Below are positions 44,631 to 53,306 of a stretch of DNA of 64,000 bases, piece after piece. The notes below the pieces were generated by a model that worked only from the letters and a program-made list of their open reading frames with translations, ran no database searches and was not told the DNA's origin. Position 1 is the stretch's first letter. Every line of letters begins with the position of its first letter. Made by a program: the position numbers and the translations under genes. Source of the stretch: Rhodobacteraceae bacterium D3-12 (GTDB taxonomy: Bacteria > Pseudomonadota > Alphaproteobacteria > Rhodobacterales > Rhodobacteraceae); NCBI GenBank assembly GCA_025916135.1, contig CP104793.1:2418001-2482000 (forward strand), written 5' to 3'.

Positions 44631-45713
44631 ATGGCCAATCGTTCACGAATTAAGATGAGCCAACAGGTTTTCGAGCGCTTAATTGCGCATGCAAGTGATG
44701 ACGGCGTTGTCATACCTGACACCGACCAAAAGAGATGGATAAGCAGGCTTAGCGACGCCGACGCGACACTGATGGCTGAGGCCGACGTCTTGGGCCATCA
44801 GCAGATAACCAGACAGATCAGGGCGATCCACTTCGAGCACAACGCTGTGCGGTATTTTGCTGTCTTGGGGATCGGTGAGGCAGAAAGTGTTCCAGATGGG
44901 TTGGTGCCGACTGAACTCACTCCAGGCACTCTTTCCATGGCACTAACGCAATCGGACATCCAACCGAGTGCAAAGGGTTTAGAAATTCTGGAAGCCATTG
45001 GCGACTTACATGGAGGCGTTAAAGGCTTCAACGGATACGAGCTTTCCGCTATCACAAAACTCTTTCCAAGCATTGAGATTTTTGAGGCAGATCAGAATTA
45101 CGAGTACACCGCAAATGTGGTCCGAGTACTTGGAGCGCTCACCGCACGGTCCTATGTCGATGGCCCGTTAGCGCCCTCCGATACAACGTTGAAGAAGGTC
45201 TCGGACATTTTTCAGTCAGGCTCTGAGCACGTTCCTTTTGAAAATGTTCTACAAGGCATGTTGTCGATTTCTTGGGGCGGTTTCTTTTTGGAGCTCTATC
45301 GAGCGATCGAACAGCTCTATGCAGTTCCCAGGCTCGCTGCGTTGGTCGAGGCCTGGCCAACTTCCTTGCCCTACCGCAGGCTGGCTGACTTGTTGGAGAG
45401 CCACCTTGCTTGGCGCCCAAAAGAAGACGACGCGCTAGCCAAAATCATTGCTGAATGCGATGGCAAAATAGTCGGTCCACTGAGAGAAAGTTTCTCAGGT
45501 CATCGGGAAGTCGATCAAGAGATCACCGCAGAAAAAGTCGCGGCAGACATATACAAAATCCGAAACAGCTTAGTCCATTTCCGCGCAGCCTTAGGAACAG
45601 TTCAGCGCACAAATGAAGAGTGGGACAATATGATTTCTGCAATGCTTGATCTCGTGAAAGACGTTTATCGGCGACATGGCGACCGTTTCAACTTTGAGCC
45701 GGAAGCGAAGTAA
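44631..45713 (+). CDS. HEPN-motif protein, unknown family
   Basis: A 360-residue protein. Near the C-terminus the segment ADIYKIRNSLVHFRAAL contains RNSLVH, an R-x4-H motif with a polar residue after the arginine, the active-site signature of HEPN ribonucleases (Arg about 311, His about 316). The remaining sequence is helical with no known domain. An ATG at 44613 would overlap the preceding gene; 44631, 2 bases after that stop, is preferred. Paired with the DGQHR-like gene, it may be the toxic effector. Confidence 0.6.
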   Translation: MANRSRIKMSQQVFERLIAHASDDGVVIPDTDQKRWISRLSDADATLMAEADVLGHQQITRQIRAIHFEHNAVRYFAVLGIGEAESVPDGLVPTELTPGTLSMALTQSDIQPSAKGLEILEAIGDLHGGVKGFNGYELSAITKLFPSIEIFEADQNYEYTANVVRVLGALTARSYVDGPLAPSDTTLKKVSDIFQSGSEHVPFENVLQGMLSISWGGFFLELYRAIEQLYAVPRLAALVEAWPTSLPYRRLADLLESHLAWRPKEDDALAKIIAECDGKIVGPLRESFSGHREVDQEITAEKVAADIYKIRNSLVHFRAALGTVQRTNEEWDNMISAMLDLVKDVYRRHGDRFNFEPEAK

Positions 45714-46284
45714 ATTCTAGAACTGATTGTGATTGGTTGTTACTCCCTCCGGACCGTGCCATCTCTTACAATTTCTGTTGTCCTTGCCAAGTCGACCCCA
45801 TTCATGGCGGCTTCAAAATGTGATGTTCCTTCACTGAGGTGGTCCCCCGTTATGTTTCGGAAATTCAGATCCGATCTGGAGAAGCAGCCTTGCGAGGTAG
45901 ATTGGCGCATAGAGCGGCTGGTTTAGCGCGTCTTTGCTCGTTCGGGTCCGTCTTCCTAAGGTCAAGAAGTCCACAACGCAGTCGTTAGAACGTGTCGCAG
46001 CGAATGGCCGCAATGGCAAATGTTCGATTTCTGTTCCATCTCGCCGAACGCCACTCCGGTCGAAGTGTTTGGGTTGGCCTATGAAAAAAAGCCATTACTT
46101 ACAGTGTATTGCAAGAAATTCACTAAATCGGCGCAGTCATCAGGTTCAGAGAATTACCGGCCGAGAGAACGGATTCTGGGACAAAAACCGACAAGGCGGT
46201 GTTCAGCCTCCACCGCAAACCCCTTTGAAAACACGGAAAAATCCGTCCGCACCCGAGCCCGGAGAAACAGTTCGCAAGGGCAAG
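45714..46284. other. Intergenic region at island edge
   Basis: About 570 bases with no recognisable gene between the HEPN-motif gene and tRNA-Ser. Short open frames on both strands lack domains. This is the probable right margin of the accessory island. No repeat of the tRNA 3' end was found here by eye. Confidence 0.4.
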
Positions 46285-46374
46285 TGGCGGAGCGGAAGGG
46301 ATTCGAACCCTCGAGACGGTCTCCCGCCTACACACTTTCCAGGCGTGCGCCTTCGACCACTCGGCCACCGCTCC
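46285..46374 (-). tRNA. tRNA-Ser(GGA)
   Basis: A 90-base type II tRNA read leftward. Acceptor GGAGCGG pairs with CCGCTCC, followed by G and an encoded CCA. D-arm GCCGAGTGGTCGAAGGC, anticodon loop CTGGAAA (anticodon GGA, serine UCC/UCU codons), a long variable arm (GGCGGGAGACCGTCTC region) and T-arm GGGTTCGAATCCC. Its 3' end faces the accessory island to the left. Confidence 0.95.
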
Positions 46375-46452
46375 GCCGCCGGTCATACACAAAGGCCCCG
46401 CCCGGTTTCAACCTCTATTCGTGCCTCACGCGGTGAAAACCTGCGTGCGGCC

Positions 46453-47289
46453 TTAAAACACCCGAAACGACGCCACAAACGGCAGATGGTCCGACACCTG
46501 CGCGCGGAACTTTTCGCGGCCCATCTTCAACGTCCAATGCATCGGAAACAGCCGCAGGCTGCCGCTGACATAGCGGGTCGAAAACCGCCGGCTTACCGCG
46601 AAACCGTCAAGCAGGTTCGCCCGCCCGCTTTCGAGGATATGCGAATAGCGGTCCTGCAAATCCCAGCACGAGACGAAATCCATAACGTCCTCGCCGCCCA
46701 GATGGTGGAAATTGCTCACATCCTGACCGGGGATCATGTTGAAATCGCCCATCAGCAAGATCGCGTGCTGCTTGTATCCCGGCGTATCGTGCAGCGCGGT
46801 GATCCAGTCGCCAATGACCCGGCATTGGCTGTCGCGCTTGGCTTGGTCATCGGCGTCACGCCCGGATTTCAGATGCACGCCGATCACGACCGCTTTGAAC
46901 CGCGTCCCGATCCGCACATCGACGGCAAACCCCTGCCGCCCCCCTACATAGGTGCCTTGCGATCCCGGAATAAACCGCGGATTGCTCACCTCGATCCCCG
47001 GCTTGTGCAGGAACCCGATGCCAAGGTGGCTGTGAGGCTGCGGTAGGTAGGTGACGTTGTAGTCCAACCCCTTCTCGGCCAACCGCTCAGCCATTAGGGC
47101 GATGTGCTCATCCGGGAACACCTCGACCAGCGTCACGAACTCGGCATCAAGCAGCGCCAGCCCCAGAACCTGATGCCATGATTTGCGCCCCTCCGGATCA
47201 ATCCCGTCACCATCACCGCCGGGGAACTTGTCATTCCCGGCAAGGTTCCAAACCGCAAATCGCGCCACTGTGTGATTGAATGCAACCAT
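46453..47289 (-). CDS. Endonuclease/exonuclease/phosphatase family protein
   Basis: A 278-residue EEP-fold phosphodiesterase: [14 protein letters not shown] at the start, LVEVFPDE (catalytic Glu), [19 protein letters not shown] and the final [11 protein letters not shown] (Asp-His). Substrate class (DNA, lipid or nucleotide phosphodiester) not decidable. Start at 47289 follows GGGAGG by 6 bases; upstream in-frame codons are Arg/Cys-rich and non-protein-like. Confidence 0.85.
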   Translation of the reverse strand: MVAFNHTVARFAVWNLAGNDKFPGGDGDGIDPEGRKSWHQVLGLALLDAEFVTLVEVFPDEHIALMAERLAEKGLDYNVTYLPQPHSHLGIGFLHKPGIEVSNPRFIPGSQGTYVGGRQGFAVDVRIGTRFKAVVIGVHLKSGRDADDQAKRDSQCRVIGDWITALHDTPGYKQHAILLMGDFNMIPGQDVSNFHHLGGEDVMDFVSCWDLQDRYSHILESGRANLLDGFAVSRRFSTRYVSGSLRLFPMHWTLKMGREKFRAQVSDHLPFVASFRVF

Positions 47290-47420
47290 CTCGCGCCTCC
47301 CTCCAGACGCGCCCATATTGCCATAAAACGCCCATTGGGGATGTGCGGGTATTCCAGACCCCCGGCATCGCAAGAACTGGCACCGCAGGAACCGGCACCG
47401 CAAACAAGTGACACCCGCGC

Positions 47421-48137
47421 TCAGTCCAGATGGATATAAACCCGCCGGTTCTGCTTGCCCTTGTTCTCGATCTTGCCCAGCCGCAGGCGGCCAATCTCGG
47501 CAGTGCGCGCCACATGGGTGCCGCCACAGGGTTGCAGGTCAATCACCTCGTCCCCCTCGCCAATGGCCACAAGGCGCACCCGCCCCGCTCCTCGTGGCGG
47601 CTTGACCGACAGGGTTTTGACAAGGCCGGGGTTCGCGTCAAGCTCCTGCTCGGTGATCCAGTGCTCAATCACCGGCAAATCGCGGTCGATCAACGCATTC
47701 AACTCCGCCTCGACGGCGTCGCGGTCCTCGGGCGGGTCGGGCATCGCGAAATCGAGCCGCCCCTTGTCGGCACCAATCTGCCCACCGGTCACCGGCAAGG
47801 GCAAAACGACCGACAGCAGATGCAGCGCAGTATGCACCCGCATATGATGGTGGCGGCGGTCCCAATTGAGGTTTTGGTCAACCAACGTGCCTTCGGGCGG
47901 CAAGGCAACCGGCGCGGCAGGCACCAGCACAATGTCATCGCCCTCGCCCTTGACGGTGGTGGCGATGTCGATCTGATGCCCCTGCCAGCTCAGCGTGCCA
48001 CTGTCGCCCGGCTGCCCGCCGCCCGTGGGGTAAAACACCGTCTGATCCAACACGATCCCGCCCTCAGGGGTCAGCAATTTGACCCGCGCTTCGGCGTCAC
48101 GCTGATACGCATTCTCGCGAAACAATGGCGCGCTCAT
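47421..48137 (-). CDS. Alanyl-tRNA editing protein (AlaX type)
   Basis: A 238-residue stand-alone editing domain related to AlaRS: YPTGGGQPGDSG, zinc ligands in HMRVHTALHLL and LQPCGGTHV. Hydrolyses mischarged Ser- or Gly-tRNA-Ala. Overlaps the preceding mechanosensitive channel gene by ATGA. Confidence 0.88.
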   Translation of the reverse strand: MSAPLFRENAYQRDAEARVKLLTPEGGIVLDQTVFYPTGGGQPGDSGTLSWQGHQIDIATTVKGEGDDIVLVPAAPVALPPEGTLVDQNLNWDRRHHHMRVHTALHLLSVVLPLPVTGGQIGADKGRLDFAMPDPPEDRDAVEAELNALIDRDLPVIEHWITEQELDANPGLVKTLSVKPPRGAGRVRLVAIGEGDEVIDLQPCGGTHVARTAEIGRLRLGKIENKGKQNRRVYIHLD

Positions 48138-50569
48138 CGCCCCTCCTCGCCCGTGCTGGGCTCTGCTTCTGAATCCGCCACATGCCCGCTCGAAGCCGTG
48201 TCCTCAACCGGCGTCTGCGACGTCACCGGCGCATCGGGCGCTTGCTTCGCCCCACCCGCCAAGGCCTCAGGGTTCCGGATCCAAATGTCACGCTGCGCAA
48301 ACGGAATCTCGATCCCCTCCTCGGCAAAGCGACGGGCAATCTCGTGGTTCATGTCCGACCTGACGCTCAGCACCTTGTTCACATCGCGCAGGATCGCCCG
48401 GATCTCGAAATCCAGTGAATCCGCCCCGAACCCCTGAAACACAACATATGGCGCCGGGAAATGCATCACCACCGGGTGCTTCGCGGCTATCTCGCTCAGG
48501 ATTTGCTCGATCCGCTTGGTCTCCGAGACATAGTCATAAGAGACCCCAACCGGCACGATCACCCGGCCAATGGTGTTGCCGCGGGTATAGTTGGTGACTG
48601 TCCCGGTGATCAAATCGGCGTTCGGCACAATCACATCGGTCCGGTCAAACGTCTCGATCCGGGTCGATCGCACCGAAATATCGCGCACGGTGCCGTGGGT
48701 GCCCCCGACCTCGATCCAATCGCCCTCGGATATCGGCCGCTCGATCAGCAAAATGATACCAGAGACGAAATTCGACACGATATTCTGCAGGCCGAAACCG
48801 ATACCAACCGACAGCGCACCGGCCACATACCCAAGCGCAGTAAGGTCAATCCCGGCCGAGGTGATCGCCACCATCGCAGCAAGGAAAATCCCGATATACC
48901 CGATCCCCGAGACAAAGGCGTTGCGCGTGCCCATGTCCATCTTGGTCTTGGGCAAAACGGTGTTTTTCAGCGTCCCCTGCAACAGCCGCGTCAGCGTGTA
49001 CCCAATGGTGAACACCACCGCGAACATCACAAACACACCGGGGCTCAGGTTGACATCCCCCACGGTGATCCCCTGCCCGGCCGAGCGCCACAGCTCGATC
49101 AACTGGTTCTCGCTCATCCCCCAGATCAGCGCGAACAAAGGCGTCGCGATCACGATCAAAACCATGCCCGTCAACACCGGGATCAACCCGTCGCGCACAT
49201 CCTCCCGGCGGCGCACCAAAACATAAAGCTCGGCCAACACCCGCTGCACGATCAATACAACCGCCAGCAACAGCAACGACTCCAGCATCGGAAACAAAAG
49301 CCGCTCCGCCCCGGCCATATAGCCCAGCATCGCCAGCACCGGCGGCACAAAGGCCACAACCGCCAACAGCCGCCCGACAAGCCGGTAAAGCCGCTCGGCG
49401 TAATGCGCGCTATCTTCGCTTTCGGTCTCGGCCAGGGCCGCATCGCCATGGCGGCGCAACAACACCCCGATCCGCCACAGCAGACCACTGCCTAAAAGGA
49501 TCAGCGGGAAAAAGACGACGCCGCGCACCTCCCCCGACCAATTGTCATAGATCGACACGCTGTGCAGCATCTCGTCCAGAGCCAGCACAAGCCCGATCAG
49601 CCCGGTCACAAGCCGCCCTTCGCGCATCTTCTCGGGCGGCAGCACCAAGGGGTTGCGCTCGGACTCGCCCTTGGGGAAAATCCTGACCCCGATCCACATC
49701 GCAACCAGAACAACCAGCCCCGCGCCGACGATCCCGTTCAACAACGGATCAACCCGCAACCCGACAAAATCGGTGGCATAGGCCGCCCCGACCAAGGCGA
49801 TCAAACCGATCATCGGCAAAGCGATCTGCCCCAGCGACAGCACAAACGACATCAACCATCGCGCCGGCGTCAACCGCCCACGGTTCAGCTTCTGGTTCAG
49901 CCGCTGGATCATGCCGCGCGCAAATACAACGATCAGCATGCCAAGCACCGTCAGCACAAGCACCACGGGCAACTTCTTGGTAAACGTCGCGCGTTGCGTC
50001 GGGTTGTCCCACGCGGTCCTGATCTCGCCCCAGGCATCGGCCAGCGATTGATAAACCGCCGTGCCCCCCTCCTGCCACAAGGCCGGGTTCAACGGCGATG
50101 GTCCGCGCTCGATCAACGCGTCTGACTGCCGGTCGCTCAGGATGTCGTCGATCTCTGCGATCAACACGTTCACCCGCGACAATGCCACCTCGGCCACCCG
50201 TCCCGGCGCTTTCAATTCAACCAGTCGCGTGTTCAGCCGCTGGCGCTCTGCGGCGACCTCCTCGGCTTCGGTTCCACTCTCCGGCGCAGGCCCAAGCGCG
50301 GCAAGCTGCGCCTCGACCGACACAATGGTGCGGGCATTGACGGATTGCTCTTTGACAAACTGCGTGCGCCACTTGACCAACTCGGCCCGCAACGCCTGCA
50401 TCGCCGTGTCCGACGCCCGCGACGCCTCAATAGCAGCCTCGGCGCGGGTTGCGGTCTGCCCCCACGCGTCATAGTCCAGCCCAGACGCCGACCCCTGCGC
50501 AAACGCCGCCCCGCCAATCAGCAGAACGACAAGCAATACCGCATGGAAAGCCGCGCGCAGTCGCATCAT
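48134..50569 (-). CDS. Mechanosensitive ion channel family protein with DUF3772 domain
   Basis: An 811-residue MscS-superfamily protein. Signal peptide (LLVVLLIGGAAFAQG), a periplasmic DUF3772 region to about residue 200, about ten hydrophobic segments, then the MscS pore and beta domain (GYVAGALSVGIGFGLQNIVS, NFVSGIILLIERPISEGDWI). Opens under membrane tension to release solutes. Its start shares a base with the stop of cysK. Confidence 0.9.
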   Translation of the reverse strand: MMRLRAAFHAVLLVVLLIGGAAFAQGSASGLDYDAWGQTATRAEAAIEASRASDTAMQALRAELVKWRTQFVKEQSVNARTIVSVEAQLAALGPAPESGTEAEEVAAERQRLNTRLVELKAPGRVAEVALSRVNVLIAEIDDILSDRQSDALIERGPSPLNPALWQEGGTAVYQSLADAWGEIRTAWDNPTQRATFTKKLPVVLVLTVLGMLIVVFARGMIQRLNQKLNRGRLTPARWLMSFVLSLGQIALPMIGLIALVGAAYATDFVGLRVDPLLNGIVGAGLVVLVAMWIGVRIFPKGESERNPLVLPPEKMREGRLVTGLIGLVLALDEMLHSVSIYDNWSGEVRGVVFFPLILLGSGLLWRIGVLLRRHGDAALAETESEDSAHYAERLYRLVGRLLAVVAFVPPVLAMLGYMAGAERLLFPMLESLLLLAVVLIVQRVLAELYVLVRRREDVRDGLIPVLTGMVLIVIATPLFALIWGMSENQLIELWRSAGQGITVGDVNLSPGVFVMFAVVFTIGYTLTRLLQGTLKNTVLPKTKMDMGTRNAFVSGIGYIGIFLAAMVAITSAGIDLTALGYVAGALSVGIGFGLQNIVSNFVSGIILLIERPISEGDWIEVGGTHGTVRDISVRSTRIETFDRTDVIVPNADLITGTVTNYTRGNTIGRVIVPVGVSYDYVSETKRIEQILSEIAAKHPVVMHFPAPYVVFQGFGADSLDFEIRAILRDVNKVLSVRSDMNHEIARRFAEEGIEIPFAQRDIWIRNPEALAGGAKQAPDAPVTSQTPVEDTASSGHVADSEAEPSTGEEGR

Positions 50570-51614
50570 TATTCAACCGCCTCAAACACCGACGGAACAT
50601 CCTGCGGTTCCCGGTCAAGCCACTCTGGCACCGGCAGGTCTTTCTCGCGCAGGAAGTTGGGGTTGAACAGCTTGCTCTGATAGCGCGTGCCATAGTCGCA
50701 CAGCACCGTGACAATCGTATGCCCCGGCCCCATCTCGCGCGCCATGCGCACCGCACCGGCGATGTTGATGCCGCTTGATCCACCCAGACACAGCCCCTCA
50801 TGCTCAAGCAGGTCGAACACATAAGGAAGCGCCTCGGAATCCTCGATCTGATAGGCCATGTCGGGCGTGAACCCCTCAAGGTTCTTGGTGATCCGCACCT
50901 GCCCGATGCCTTCCGCGATCGAGCCACCCTCCATCGCGATCTCGCCCGTGGTGTAATAGCTGTAAAGCCCCGCGCCCATCGGATCGGCAATGCCGACCTT
51001 CACGCCCTTGGGCTGCAGCACCATGCCGGTGCCAACCAGGTCCCGCCCGAGCCGACAGCACAGATAAACCCGTCCACCTTGCCGCCGGTCTGCTCCCAGA
51101 TTTCCGGGCCGGTGGTCTCGATATGCGCCTGCCGGTTGGCGACATTGTCAAACTGGTTGGCCCAGATCGCGCCATTGGGTTCGGTCTTGGCCAACGCCTT
51201 GGCCAACCGCTCGGAATAGCGCACGAAATTGTTCGGGTTGCGATACGGCGCCGCCGGCACCTGCACCAACTCTGCCCCGGCAAGGCGCAGCATGTCTTTC
51301 TTTTCCTCCGATTGCGTCTCGGGGATAACGATCACGGTCTTGAACCCCATCGACGCCCCGACCAGAGCAAGCCCAATGCCGGTATTGCCCGCCGTGCCTT
51401 CGACAATCGTGCCGCCGGGTTTCAACGTGCCATCGGCAATCGCCGCCTTGATAATATAAAGCGCGGCACGGTCTTTGACCGATTGGCCGGGGTTCAGAAA
51501 CTCGGCCTTGCCTAGGATGGTACAGCCCGTCTCTTCGCTGACCTTACGCAGCTTGATCAACGGGGTATTGCCCACAGCTTGGGCAAGATCTTGGGCGATC
51601 GGCAAGGAGGTCAT
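50569..51614 (-). pseudogene. cysK: Cysteine synthase A, single-base frameshift
   Basis: O-acetylserine (thiol)-lyase, about 348 residues when corrected. The first part carries PLP lysine motif NPGQSVKDRAALYII, EGTAGNTGIGLAL and FICAVGSGGT; the frame then breaks at about 51036-51044, and MVLQPKGVKVGIADPMGAGL to the C-terminus continues in the next frame. Adding one C (ACCTGG to ACCCTGG, giving GGTLVGTGM) repairs it. The break in a core gene, at a short C run, suggests an assembly error. In R. sphaeroides cysK lies beside trgAB and contributes to tellurite resistance. Confidence 0.9.
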
Positions 51615-51691
51615 AGGCGCGGTCCTTTGATGGCGAATTCAATCGAGACAGGTGTATTGCCTCGCCCCTCCGAACTCAAGCAACGAAGCGA

Positions 51692-52828
51692 TCAGCCCCG
51701 CGCCTGCGCCATCAATCGCGCCCGCTCCTTGGCGAGCCACAAGAGCGACAGGATCAGCGGGCCGTTATTGGCCTCGCCGCTGTCAATCAAAGCCATCGCG
51801 TCGTTAAACGACACCACATGGCTGCGGATGTCCTCATGCTCGTCTTCGACACCGCCCATGCCCGCCGCGCTCTTTGGCAAATCGGCAATCCCGATGAAAC
51901 TGTAAAACATTTCAGTGCTATAGCCCGGCGTGCCGTAATAGCTCGCGATCGGCTCCAGACGCTCAAGCCGCAAGCCCGCCTCCTCAACCGCCTCGCGCTC
52001 GGCGGTCGAGCGCGGCGTTTCAAACCCGTCGATCCGCCCCGCGATCGGCTCCAACATCCATGGTGCCTTGTCGCCCCGCTCATAGGGGCCCATGCGGAAT
52101 TGCTCGATCAACAACACCCGGTCGCGCACAGGGTCATAAGGTAAAACCGTCGCCGCATCTCCGGCGACAAACACCTCGCGCTGCAACGTCTCGCTCATTG
52201 CCCCGTCAAACCGCTCATGGCTCAGGCTCAGCGTGTTGAGCAGGAAAAAGCCGCGGTGATTGGCCTCTCTCTGCTCGAGCGTTACCGCGCCCCGCCCCCG
52301 GTTGCTCCGCACCGATGCGGGCTTGGCTTCCTCTTCGGCCAACACCCGGCTCGCCGCTCGCGTCAGGATCATTTTGAACCGCTGCGCCACCTCTTCGCCG
52401 CTTAGCACGCCGAAATATCCCATCACCTCGCCCGCCGAATGGCGCGTAAGCGGCCAGCACTTTTGCACCCAGTCCTCCAGCGACCAAGGCGCCCCCGCCT
52501 GCCACAGCCCCGGTTGCGGGATATACACCTTCGCAGGCTCGCGCCCCGCCGCGCTCTCGACCTCAACCTCGACAAGGTCATACCCGAACCCAAGCTCATA
52601 GTAATTCAGCCGCTCAAGCACGTGTTGCGCCACATCACGCAGCAACAGCCCCGACGCCGCGCTGCCCTGCGCCTCAAGGATCAGCGGAAACCCGTGCCCC
52701 TCGGCCCAAACCACGCGATACCCGTGGCAAACCACCGGCTCAGGGCCTAGCACAGTCCACTCGCATCCCGCGACCAGCTCAAGCAGATCGGGATGACACA
52801 ACGTGCCATACAGAAATACATTTGTCAT
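51692..52828 (-). CDS. trgB: GGCT-NUDIX fusion hydrolase (TrgB-like)
   Basis: A 378-residue two-domain protein. N-terminal gamma-glutamylcyclotransferase-like fold (VFLYGTLCHPDLLELV, residues about 4-130) and C-terminal ADP-ribose pyrophosphatase-type NUDIX domain with the full box GRIDGFE-x7-REAVEEAG. Hydrolyses nucleoside diphosphate sugars such as ADP-ribose. Position between TrgA and CysK matches the tellurite-resistance cluster of R. sphaeroides. Confidence 0.85.
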   Translation of the reverse strand: MTNVFLYGTLCHPDLLELVAGCEWTVLGPEPVVCHGYRVVWAEGHGFPLILEAQGSAASGLLLRDVAQHVLERLNYYELGFGYDLVEVEVESAAGREPAKVYIPQPGLWQAGAPWSLEDWVQKCWPLTRHSAGEVMGYFGVLSGEEVAQRFKMILTRAASRVLAEEEAKPASVRSNRGRGAVTLEQREANHRGFFLLNTLSLSHERFDGAMSETLQREVFVAGDAATVLPYDPVRDRVLLIEQFRMGPYERGDKAPWMLEPIAGRIDGFETPRSTAEREAVEEAGLRLERLEPIASYYGTPGYSTEMFYSFIGIADLPKSAAGMGGVEDEHEDIRSHVVSFNDAMALIDSGEANNGPLILSLLWLAKERARLMAQARG

Positions 52829-52856
52829 TTTAAAGCAACGCCTTGTCTTGCGTCCT

Positions 52857-53306
52857 TCATCCCCAGCGACGCTTCCAGTATTCGGCGATAACCCCGATCA
52901 CCATGCCGCCAACGGCCAGCGTGATAATCACTGTCCGATCCACCAGATACGCGCCATAGCCGATCCCAAGTCTAAAGATCGACACCAGCGCCTCGACCGG
53001 CCCGTCAAACCGGCGCGACAGCGACAGGCGCAGCATTTCGCTAAACGAATGCGCAAAGAGGCACCAGAACACCACCGCCATCATGCCGGTAAAGCCGATC
53101 CCCATCGCGGTCACGTAATCACTGCCCAGCCGCTTGCCCACGACGATCCAGCCGACAAGAATACCAATCGCCGCATTCACCAGCTGAAAATGCCCGAAAT
53201 TGGTCCGCTGGGTCTCGGCCTCGATGATTTCCATCACCATTCCCGATACGACCCAAGCCAAAGCAGCGTAAAGCAGGGCAGAAACTAGTCTTGAAGAAGT
53301 GGGCAT
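52857..53306 (-). CDS. trgA: TrgA family membrane protein (tellurite resistance)
   Basis: A 149-residue protein with four hydrophobic segments (LVSALLYAALAWVVSGMVME, LVNAAIGILVGWIVVG, AMGIGFTGMMAVVFWCLF, LVDRTVIITLAVGGMVIG). Matches TrgA of Rhodobacterales. The ATG shares a base with the stop of the cyclopropane synthase gene (TAATG). Confidence 0.85.
   Translation of the reverse strand: MPTSSRLVSALLYAALAWVVSGMVMEIIEAETQRTNFGHFQLVNAAIGILVGWIVVGKRLGSDYVTAMGIGFTGMMAVVFWCLFAHSFSEMLRLSLSRRFDGPVEALVSIFRLGIGYGAYLVDRTVIITLAVGGMVIGVIAEYWKRRWG

Noticed and set aside
45729-46280. Possible transposon-end remnants
   Set aside because: Some stretches felt like IS debris, but no terminal repeat or transposase motif could be identified.
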